Assembly: GCF_017745095.1 (NCBI RefSeq)
Contig: NZ_JAGHZZ010000019.1
Coordinates: 23,572-87,571, forward strand
Source of the DNA: Sporocytophaga sp.
Lineage (GTDB): Bacteria; Bacteroidota; Bacteroidia; Cytophagales; Cytophagaceae
Reading direction: 5' to 3'
DNA: 64,000 bases
Shown: piece by piece, positions 16,431-24,018 of the stretch
Numbering within the stretch: position 1 is the stretch's first letter
Layout of the letters: each line of letters begins with the position of its first letter
The notes under the pieces: generated by a model
Databases searched by the model: none
What the model was told of the DNA's origin: nothing
What the model saw: the letters and a program-made list of their open reading frames with translations, nothing else
Position numbers and translations under genes: made by a program

Positions 16431-16468
16431 GGGAGAATATAAGTTCAATTCAGAAATTATATTCTCCT
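16431..16468. terminator. Terminator between convergent genes
   Basis: The arms gggagaatataa (16431-16442) and its complement (16457-16468) form a 12-bp stem with one G-T pair and a 14-nt loop, followed by ttcatttt. It separates the STAS-like gene (+) from the baeRF gene (-). Confidence 0.7.
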
Positions 16469-16484
16469 TTCATTTTAATAAAGT

Positions 16485-17561
16485 CTAATACCTGGTAACA
16501 AGCGCTAATCCCTGAAATTTTCCTAAATCATCTTCTTCTACAAAAACGGTTTCACCTCCCTTGCTGAGATTTTTCTCAATCATTTCATCTATCAGGTCAT
16601 CAATAACGTCGGGCTCATGGAGGGCACTATGATCTTTTAATTTGATGCCATCATTTTCAACTATGCCTGGCTGAAAAAGGCCTTTTTGCACGTATAATGT
16701 TTTTCCTCTTCCTTGTTCGATGGCATTCCATATTTCATTGATGTCGCTGAAGAATTTACCGGTTCCTACAGCGGATTTAAGTTCATTTATTCTCTCCCTT
16801 GAAGTATTTTTATGAAACTCATTTACAGTAGGCCAAGCTTTTGCTATAATCTGATTTGGCTTTACTTCATTCCTGTCAATCGAAACTGATCCTATGATCG
16901 CAGATTTATTGTCTGCAACATTCATATAATGTACATAGTTTCGTTCTTCAGTTGCCAGAATAAGAGGTTTGGGATTATTTATAAGAACCTTCTGAACCTC
17001 CTTATCAACTTTGTTGAAAAACTCCTCTGTAAGATTTTCTTGTCCTTTGGACATAGACGCAGCATGCTTACTCTCGGGAAACGGTGAGTCATTTATTATC
17101 GGAAACGGTGAAACGTTTTCAGTAATTTCCTGATCATTGAAAGCTTCTATTAGCCGTGCTTCCTGGTGACTCAATACCAGTATATAATAAGAAACTTGTT
17201 CATGAAGAGCCCTTATAAGGTCTCTTGTAGCAAAAGTATTATCTATAATTACTCTGTCTTCAACATGGATTGGTAAACGAGTATATTCCAGAATATCAGC
17301 ATTTGCGAAAATTACCAGACTTTCTTTATTATGGTAGCTATGATTTAAGGTTACCGAAAGTTGATTTAATTTATCTATGATATTTTTGGTTAGCTTTTTA
17401 TCATTATATGCAGAGAGTCTTTCTTCTGCTTCATTTATAAGGTTTTTAAGCTGAATGGGATCTTTTTTATTATCAGGGTGTGTTCGATGCGTATTTAAAA
17501 TGATCGTAACACAGACGTCAGATCTGATATCCTTTAACTTTTCAAATAGTTCATTTATCAT
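16485..17561 (-). CDS. baeRF-type (bacterial archaeo-eukaryotic release factor family) protein
   Basis: The product has 358 residues. The layout fits the baeRF3-like family: an N-terminal domain (VCVTIILNTHRTHPDNKKDP and the ELSKxxLIFAN-like strand SLVIFANADILEYTRLP), a central segment YYILVLSHQEARLIEAF, and a C-terminal eRF1 domain-3-like part containing PKPLILATEERNYVHYMNV and GRGKTLYVQKGLFQPG. These proteins are related to peptide-release factors and are proposed to act on stalled or hibernating ribosomes. The GGQ catalytic motif is not present. It is monocistronic, with its stop in the shared terminator region. Confidence 0.75.
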   Translation of the reverse strand: MINELFEKLKDIRSDVCVTIILNTHRTHPDNKKDPIQLKNLINEAEERLSAYNDKKLTKNIIDKLNQLSVTLNHSYHNKESLVIFANADILEYTRLPIHVEDRVIIDNTFATRDLIRALHEQVSYYILVLSHQEARLIEAFNDQEITENVSPFPIINDSPFPESKHAASMSKGQENLTEEFFNKVDKEVQKVLINNPKPLILATEERNYVHYMNVADNKSAIIGSVSIDRNEVKPNQIIAKAWPTVNEFHKNTSRERINELKSAVGTGKFFSDINEIWNAIEQGRGKTLYVQKGLFQPGIVENDGIKLKDHSALHEPDVIDDLIDEMIEKNLSKGGETVFVEEDDLGKFQGLALVTRY

Positions 17562-17608
17562 ATCTCTTTCCTTTTGGTTCCTTCTTCATAAAAGGTAACA
17601 ATGAATCC

Positions 17609-17703
17609 GAAGCTAAAAGTTTACAGATAGGCTAAAAGCTAAAAGCAGAAAGCTTAAAGTTTTATGTTCCGCTTTCGGCTTTAAGCTTTTCGCTTTGTGC
17701 TTA
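17609..17703. repeat. AAGCTAAAAGC-type intergenic repeat with an 11-bp inverted repeat
   Basis: The gap between the baeRF and OmpA genes is filled with iterated aagctaaaag / agcagaaagcttaaag / gctttaagctttt units. Arms 17649-17659 and 17679-17689 are perfect complements, and the match extends imperfectly to about 16 bp. On the minus strand this hairpin follows the OmpA stop by about 15 bp and can serve as its terminator. Related sequence occurs at 3721-3747 and 42901-42931. Confidence 0.55.
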
Positions 17704-19788
17704 TTAAAACTTAACAATTTTAAACTCAACCCTTCTGTTTAGTTTTCTTGTTTCTTCTTTATTATTGTCAGCTATAGGCTTAGCTCCTCCATAGCCTTTT
17801 CCTGATATCCTGTCTCCTGAAATTCCTTTGGAAATAAGATAATTTTTAACAGTTTCAACTCTTTGCTCTGAAAGCGTTACATTTTTATCCGGATCCCCCA
17901 TATTGTCTGTGTGTCCTGATAGTTCAATCTCTATTGTAGGATTTTCAAGAAGCAGATTTGCAAGTTTGTTTAATTCTGGGTAAGATATAGGCAGTAATTT
18001 TGGTTCACTTCTTACGAAGAAAACGTTTTTCAATGGAATGTCTTCACCTACTTCCAGCGGAGTAAGATAGATATTACGCTCTATTTCCATATATTCACTA
18101 ATGTTAGGAACGCTGATAGTATCACGCACTGAATAAAAACCGGGGTGCTCGGCAAAAAAAGAATAAACCTGGTTATATGGCAATGCTATTTTATAATCTC
18201 CATTATGTGGATCTGAGCTTGCTATACCAGCTTCCTTATCGTCATCCAGGTCTCTGTAAGTAATGCCTGTTTCAATAGGTTCCTTGGTCTTGCTGTTAAG
18301 TACTTTTCCATAGATAAGTACCAGAGGGTTAGGTTTTATAGGGCCTGGTAGCTTTATTCTGAAGATGTCACTTTTACCTGTTGCTTTTTCCTCAGATATA
18401 AAATACGCATATTCTCCGGATGCAGGGATGCTGTAGTAAGCGTCCATTCCTTTCGAGTTTACAGGCAAACCTATATTTTGAGGGACAGACCAGTTTGTCC
18501 AGGAATTATCTAGTCTTCTCGTCACGAATATATCATTCTTTCCATATCCCGGATGTCCTGTGCTGCTAAAGTATAATGTAACTCCATCCGCTGCCAGAAA
18601 GGGCGATAATTCCGTTCCCGGTGTATTAACAATAGAACCAATGTTTTTAGGTACTGACCATGTATTATCATCTTCCAGAAATGAAACATAAATATCTCTT
18701 GATCCATAAGTTTCATCTCTTTGCAGAGCCATTAACAATACTTTCTTGTCACTACTTAAAAAATATTCATTGAAAGTACTTTTATTATAATAATTTCTGA
18801 CGTTAATTCTAGTAGGCATGCTCCATCCATTCTTGGTCTTATTAGACATGGATAATCCCATTCCCTGAGCCGCACCTTTGGAGTCGTAAGTATTCATCAA
18901 CAAAACAGTATTGCCGTCAGGACTTACAGAAGATACTGCATTTGGACCGTCGTTATTAATAGGAACTCCGACATTTATAGCTTTACCCCACTTACCATTT
19001 TGAAAACTTGAATAATATACATCCTGATAATCACCCGCACCGCCTTTGTTTTCAGGAGAATAATTTCTCGTGAAATATAATCCGTTTCCATCAGGAGTCA
19101 CAACTGGCGTTAACTCTCCATATACAGTGTTTACACCAGCTCCAAGATTTTCAGCCGGCGAACTGTAACTCAGGTTAGGAGCAGTATTGATTTTAAGTTT
19201 AGTCCCTTTGATGAAAAAATCATCCACATCAAATGAGGAAGCTCCCCATGCTGCAAAGCCCACTGCTTTACCAGTAAGAGCATAATTGATCTCCGACAAC
19301 ACATGATCATTTGCAAGAAAGCGGACAGTTGAGCCACTCTTTTCTATTTTTAAAATATTATTATCAACCTTTATTTTTAATGATGTAGTAAAGTCCTTGA
19401 TAAGTGTTGGCTTTCCTTTTTTAACTTCAAGTACCCGGTATTGCAGGTTTTTGACATTGAAATATAAAGCGTTCTCCTGATCTGTTCCAATCATGAGGCC
19501 ATATTCGCTTCCTGGTTTACGTATTCCAAATTTGGCTTCTGCTGAAAAGTTTGCAGAGGTATTGAGTAGATTAAAGTAATTATTAATGCTACCACCAGCA
19601 ATGTCGTTGTGTTGCCATACCAGTTTGCCACCTCTGATGTCTGATTGATCTGTTGGGCCATTAGGAAGCCGCCATCCTGTATCGTTATTATCAAAATGAT
19701 CCTCTTCTACTATCCCTGCTGTCTGTGCAAAGGAAGTTTTAGTTAAAATGAAAAATAGCAAAATAAGGATGTTGGTTGGTCTTGTCAT
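17704..19788 (-). CDS. OmpA-family outer-membrane protein with PD40 repeats
   Basis: The start at 19788 is chosen because MTRPTNILILLFFILTKTSFAQ is a good signal peptide; the frame is open 25 codons further up. From this start the protein has 694 residues. Domains in order: a concanavalin/LamG-like domain (about residues 25-190), WD40-like PD40 repeats (about 200-480; VTPDGNGLYFTRNY, VSPDGNTVLLM, LAADGVTLYFSS), a carboxypeptidase-like domain (KVLNSKTKEPIETGITY, about 500-575) and a C-terminal OmpA peptidoglycan-binding domain (LSGHTDNMG, SEQRVETVKNYL, NRRVEFKIV). The layout recalls PorE of the type IX system but without its TPR domain. A structural or secretion-linked role is inferred. Confidence 0.88.
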   Translation of the reverse strand: MTRPTNILILLFFILTKTSFAQTAGIVEEDHFDNNDTGWRLPNGPTDQSDIRGGKLVWQHNDIAGGSINNYFNLLNTSANFSAEAKFGIRKPGSEYGLMIGTDQENALYFNVKNLQYRVLEVKKGKPTLIKDFTTSLKIKVDNNILKIEKSGSTVRFLANDHVLSEINYALTGKAVGFAAWGASSFDVDDFFIKGTKLKINTAPNLSYSSPAENLGAGVNTVYGELTPVVTPDGNGLYFTRNYSPENKGGAGDYQDVYYSSFQNGKWGKAINVGVPINNDGPNAVSSVSPDGNTVLLMNTYDSKGAAQGMGLSMSNKTKNGWSMPTRINVRNYYNKSTFNEYFLSSDKKVLLMALQRDETYGSRDIYVSFLEDDNTWSVPKNIGSIVNTPGTELSPFLAADGVTLYFSSTGHPGYGKNDIFVTRRLDNSWTNWSVPQNIGLPVNSKGMDAYYSIPASGEYAYFISEEKATGKSDIFRIKLPGPIKPNPLVLIYGKVLNSKTKEPIETGITYRDLDDDKEAGIASSDPHNGDYKIALPYNQVYSFFAEHPGFYSVRDTISVPNISEYMEIERNIYLTPLEVGEDIPLKNVFFVRSEPKLLPISYPELNKLANLLLENPTIEIELSGHTDNMGDPDKNVTLSEQRVETVKNYLISKGISGDRISGKGYGGAKPIADNNKEETRKLNRRVEFKIVKF

Positions 19789-19891
19789 TATGTGCGTATT
19801 TTTAGGGAGTAACGATTGGATTGAAGATAATATTTTTGATGAATATATAAAATCTACTTCCATATATATTCTATTCTCAGAATAGATGATA

Positions 19892-21127
19892 TTATAAGTC
19901 AGTCGTTTGCCTTGTTTTCATTTCTTTTATCATTTTATAAGACATGTATCCAAGGCCCGTCATTATAAGAAATATTGTAACCCATACCCAAAGCATTGAG
20001 GAGAAAAATGTTTTCTCAGGCGTTTCAATTTGTTGGGGAATATCATGGATGGCTCCGACATTTATAATGCTTAGATTTTTCGGAATGCTGTCTTTAAAGT
20101 ACCCTAAATCATACTGAGGATAAGATAATTTTTTATCTCCGAATTGAAGCGTATACGCTTTCCCTTTCTCAAGCATAGCTGTCATGTAATATACAAGTTG
20201 ATAGCTTTCTATGTTTTTTATTTTTAATGGCTGATTATCTTGGTTTTCAATGATCAGTTGGAAATCCTTAACTTTCAAATGATCGAATTCAATGATATTG
20301 TCGCTGTTCGAACGAAGTGTAGTCTCAGTGATAGTGTTATAATGTTTCTTGCCTTTTTGGTAATAGGTGGTGCATATTGCAGTATTCCTGAAGTAATAAT
20401 GGGGCTCTAGAGCAGTTATTTTTATTTTATCTATCAGTTGAGCTGAAGGAAAAGAGATAGAGATGTAACTTTTCTTATCGGAGCTGTCTTTCCTATGTAC
20501 ATGGGCCCTGGGAAGTTCGATAAACTTCCCTTTTTGGGTATAAGAGTCATAATATCCTGCCTTTAAAATGTTGAGAGGAGCGCTCCCTGAATCGCCTATT
20601 TCGAGCATATAGTACTCATAATCCAACAAAGGGAAGTTCAGAATTTTAACTTCTGAAGTATTATTAGCAGAAGGGTAGGACTCTAGATGATAATCGTCTT
20701 TAATAATATACCAAAGTTTATTGTCACTACTACCGCTAAGTTTTGCTTTCTTTCTTACATCTGAATTTTTAATGATCAGGCTTATGTTATCTATTTTATT
20801 TTTAGCAGTATTCTGAAGTATCAGTTTGGAACAACATTTTGATTGAGATTTATATTCTTTAATGTTGTATTCTTTAAATATCTGATGTACCTGTAAAGGG
20901 ACTTCTCTGCTTAATATATATGGGATTTCCTTTTGGGTATTATCATAAATTCTTATATCTGACAGATCATCGTTCAGATGAGTCACGATTTCGGGAGTCA
21001 ACAGAATTTTATAGAACCTGCTTTCATTTACTTTACTTAATGAGGCTTTCTTCTTAAATGCTTGTCCATATGAGTGTCCGAGAATAAGGAAGAATAATGT
21101 ATATAACAATAAATTTTTCATAATCAT
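19892..21127 (-). CDS. DUF3999 family membrane protein
   Basis: The product has 411 residues. The signal peptide is about residues 1-21 (ending GHSYGQ), followed by a long beta-rich periplasmic part (FYKILLTPEIVTHLNDDLSDIRIYD at the start is typical of DUF3999) and one C-terminal membrane helix at about 377-399 (SSMLWVWVTIFLIMTGLGYM). The start overlaps the stop of the DUF2339 gene by one base (TAATG), so the two are translationally coupled. The DUF2339-DUF3999 pair recurs widely in Gram-negative genomes with no established function. Met3 (21121) is an alternative start. Confidence 0.86.
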   Translation of the reverse strand: MIMKNLLLYTLFFLILGHSYGQAFKKKASLSKVNESRFYKILLTPEIVTHLNDDLSDIRIYDNTQKEIPYILSREVPLQVHQIFKEYNIKEYKSQSKCCSKLILQNTAKNKIDNISLIIKNSDVRKKAKLSGSSDNKLWYIIKDDYHLESYPSANNTSEVKILNFPLLDYEYYMLEIGDSGSAPLNILKAGYYDSYTQKGKFIELPRAHVHRKDSSDKKSYISISFPSAQLIDKIKITALEPHYYFRNTAICTTYYQKGKKHYNTITETTLRSNSDNIIEFDHLKVKDFQLIIENQDNQPLKIKNIESYQLVYYMTAMLEKGKAYTLQFGDKKLSYPQYDLGYFKDSIPKNLSIINVGAIHDIPQQIETPEKTFFSSMLWVWVTIFLIMTGLGYMSYKMIKEMKTRQTTDL

Positions 21128-23505
21128 TAAGAAGTAATAGTTGTTTCATCATCTATGATCAGCTTTTTAAGCTTTTGATACATAAATGAAATTACTAGTA
21201 ATAGAATACCGAGACAGATAAATGAGGCTATTTTGCCGCCTTCTGAAATTCCTCTTAGGTCGAATATAAATAACTTAAGCAGAGTGATAAAGAATGTTGT
21301 CAAAGAAATGATACGAAGCTCCTTTCTTTTTTTCTTCATTCCAAGAACCATAAATACGAGGGAGCTTATACCCCATAGTATAGGATAGCCAATTTTATGA
21401 TTCTGACTTATAATGTAGCCAGTTCCTTGCATTTCTTTAAAGAAAATGAAAAGTACTATATGGTCCAGTTCACTACTTAGTATGAAAAGTGCAACAAATG
21501 AAATAAACCACAAAAAGACTTTGCCAGTTTTCACTTTAAAGCCAAATACCGCTTTGACTTTACGGTACATAAAAACTAAGATCCCAATGAACAGTAGCGT
21601 ATCAATGTATTGGTAGGAAAAGCTGAGGAAAGAAGTGTTTTGATTTATAAGATACTCTTCTCTCAGTTTAATAATTTCCTGATGATAATAAGTGGTATAG
21701 AAAAGGCTTGACAATAATCCCAGAACCATTGTTCTGATCATCGATAATCTTGATGTGTCCTTGTGGTCTAAAAGCAAGAGGGAAAGCACAAACATGAGGT
21801 TGTAGCTTCCTGTAATGGTAGCTCTTAAGCTGCCAATTGATATGTGGTTTAGTAATTGATAATGAAGTTCCAGGAAGCCTGAAAAATATAATAGAATAAG
21901 GAATATGGTGCCCAGCGCTTCGTCATAATATTTGACAGGCAGGAAAATTATATTTGTAGTAGTTTCTTTCTTCAGTAATAGTCTTGTAAGGATTATAGAA
22001 GTAAGAGATATTAGGCTTGTGATAAATCCTTTGTTTAAAATGATTGTTTCAGAAAAGTTTCTGTCGTAAATATTTATCCAGTCCATTATAAGGCTTATTA
22101 GCATGAGAGCTGTAACTACTAAAGATCCGGTCTTAATAAGTGTAATACCCGATTTCTGAGATAACCACAACAAAAGCACAGCTTCTGCTGCCCAGAATAG
22201 CGTGATGTAGTTTCCTTCCAGCTGAACAGGCGCGGCAAGGCTGAGGAATGTAAGAACAAGACCTATAAGTAGGTAAATAAGGTTGGTGTCTGCTTTTTTG
22301 GTTTTATACAATGTGAAGGCAAAGATAAAATTGAAAATTGCTATCACCGCTGTGAATAATCCCTGGAACATTCCTCCTTTAATATTGGCAAGTATGATCA
22401 TACCAGCAGTGTAATAGAGGAATGTGTTGCTCAATAATATACTGATATCTATGGCTGCGAATCTTTTGTTTTCTTTTATATTGTTAATGATATTCATGAG
22501 GAAGAATATCAAGTAAAAGATTGTGGCAAATACCATTGCTCCAGTATATGGAGCATCAGGGATGCCCTTTACTTTGGTTATAAGCCAACCTCCATAAAGC
22601 ACAATAGTGAAGAGGTAAGAGATTATATTCAGAATCTTCCAACCTTTAAAGTAAGCCAATACCAACATGCCCGTGTTTAATGTAATGATGTAGGTGAAAA
22701 GTATAATGTAATTACCTTCTCCTGTGCTTACCATGAATGGAGACGCAAAGCCTCCGATAATAGCAAGTATGGCAAGTTCTTTTCTGTTATAGGTTATGGA
22801 AAAGAGTACTGAAAATCCTGTGATCACTACCATTATCAGAAACGCTGCTGTTTGACTGAATAAATGATATTCATGAAATGCAATTGAAATCGTAAAATAA
22901 AAGATAGACATTCCTCCACCTATCAACACAGAGCTAAACGCAGCGAATGTCTTGCGCATTTTATGAGCAAGTCCTAGTAATATTCCTCCGCATAGTATTC
23001 CTATAAATACCCTTCCGATTTCATGTATCCAGTTTTGGTCTATTGCATATTTTACAAAAAATCCAATACCTAAAACCAAGATGGCAATACCAATTTTATT
23101 GATGAGGTTTTCTCCAATGAATTTTTCAATGTCCGGATTCCTTTCGAAGAAGCTCGGTTTTTTCTCTTTTGGTTTGGCTGCAGGAATTGCTTTTGCAGGA
23201 GGTAAAATAGGAACCTGTTTTTTTATTGGTTCTTGCTCCTTTGATTGTCCTTCAATTTTAGGCTCGTTAATCTTAACGGGTTCGGGTTTTGGGGTGTCAA
23301 GATTAAATATTTGTGATAATAAAGATTCATCTTTCTTCTCCACTGACTTAGAGGGCTTAGGTTCAGGGACTGAAAGTTTTTTAATGTCGTGTTTTAGACT
23401 ATCAATTTTTTTTGATAATTCATTGAATTTATTGTCGACTAAGCTGTTCTGTCTGATTAGCAATATGATGATTATCAGTAGTCCAATAAAAATTAAAAGT
23501 TCCAT
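21127..23505 (-). CDS. DUF2339 family polytopic membrane protein
   Basis: The product has 792 residues. An N-terminal helix (residues 2-15) is followed by a coiled coil (about 20-50), a Pro/Lys-rich linker (about 60-125) and then more than twenty predicted membrane helices from about residue 140 to the end. ENLINKIGIAILVLGIGFFVKYAIDQNWI is the family's opening membrane motif. DUF2339 proteins are uncharacterised. They usually travel with DUF3999, as here, and the pair is thought to form an envelope complex. The gene is first in a two-gene minus-strand operon. Confidence 0.88.
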   Translation of the reverse strand: MELLIFIGLLIIIILLIRQNSLVDNKFNELSKKIDSLKHDIKKLSVPEPKPSKSVEKKDESLLSQIFNLDTPKPEPVKINEPKIEGQSKEQEPIKKQVPILPPAKAIPAAKPKEKKPSFFERNPDIEKFIGENLINKIGIAILVLGIGFFVKYAIDQNWIHEIGRVFIGILCGGILLGLAHKMRKTFAAFSSVLIGGGMSIFYFTISIAFHEYHLFSQTAAFLIMVVITGFSVLFSITYNRKELAILAIIGGFASPFMVSTGEGNYIILFTYIITLNTGMLVLAYFKGWKILNIISYLFTIVLYGGWLITKVKGIPDAPYTGAMVFATIFYLIFFLMNIINNIKENKRFAAIDISILLSNTFLYYTAGMIILANIKGGMFQGLFTAVIAIFNFIFAFTLYKTKKADTNLIYLLIGLVLTFLSLAAPVQLEGNYITLFWAAEAVLLLWLSQKSGITLIKTGSLVVTALMLISLIMDWINIYDRNFSETIILNKGFITSLISLTSIILTRLLLKKETTTNIIFLPVKYYDEALGTIFLILLYFSGFLELHYQLLNHISIGSLRATITGSYNLMFVLSLLLLDHKDTSRLSMIRTMVLGLLSSLFYTTYYHQEIIKLREEYLINQNTSFLSFSYQYIDTLLFIGILVFMYRKVKAVFGFKVKTGKVFLWFISFVALFILSSELDHIVLFIFFKEMQGTGYIISQNHKIGYPILWGISSLVFMVLGMKKKRKELRIISLTTFFITLLKLFIFDLRGISEGGKIASFICLGILLLVISFMYQKLKKLIIDDETTITS

Positions 23506-23750
23506 AAGTATCTTAATTCCGGATGTTTATTTCAATTACGAATGGGATATCTTTCCGTTAAAAAAAGGATAAAATTTAGGTAATTGAATTTTAAATTTAT
23601 ATTAAATTATTGTAAAACAGTTTATTGTGATTGTTTATTTTTCAGCCGGATTACAAGCAAACTCCTGGCCAGACTATCAAATTTTCCCGCTTGCACTTTT
23701 AAGCGCGTTGTTATGTTTTTATAATAAGAATTTAAAAAAAGGAGGGGAGA

Positions 23751-23918
23751 ATGAAAAGTGCAGTAATTGGTAGAATTTATACACTGATATTTTTTGTGCT
23801 ATTTCTTTCAGGATGTCAGGTGGTAGAAGGTATTTTCAAGGCGGGTATGTGGACTGCTTTCATTATTATAGCCTTGGTAGTAGTGCTCATTATATTCGTA
23901 TTGCGAAAGATATTTTGA
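23751..23918 (+). CDS. 55-residue conserved small lipoprotein/membrane protein
   Basis: ATG at 23751 follows a very strong Shine-Dalgarno (aggagggg, 23740-23747), rare in this window, and opens a 55-codon frame ending TGA at 23916. The product has a lipobox at Cys22 (FLSGC), then the phrase QVVEGIFKAGMW and a C-terminal membrane helix (TAFIIIALVVVLIIFVLRKIF). I recognise this as a short protein often seen in Bacteroidota genomes and sometimes mislabelled as phosphatidate cytidylyltransferase. No enzymatic motif is present. It stands alone between two minus-strand genes. Confidence 0.82.
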   Translation: MKSAVIGRIYTLIFFVLFLSGCQVVEGIFKAGMWTAFIIIALVVVLIIFVLRKIF

Positions 23919-24018
23919 GGACGGATTGATATTATTTTCTCTGTTGTTCTCTGATTTTAATAAATTACAAAGAGAAATACATGGTGAAGTGCGTAATTGT
24001 GCAAGCGATTAAGTACTC

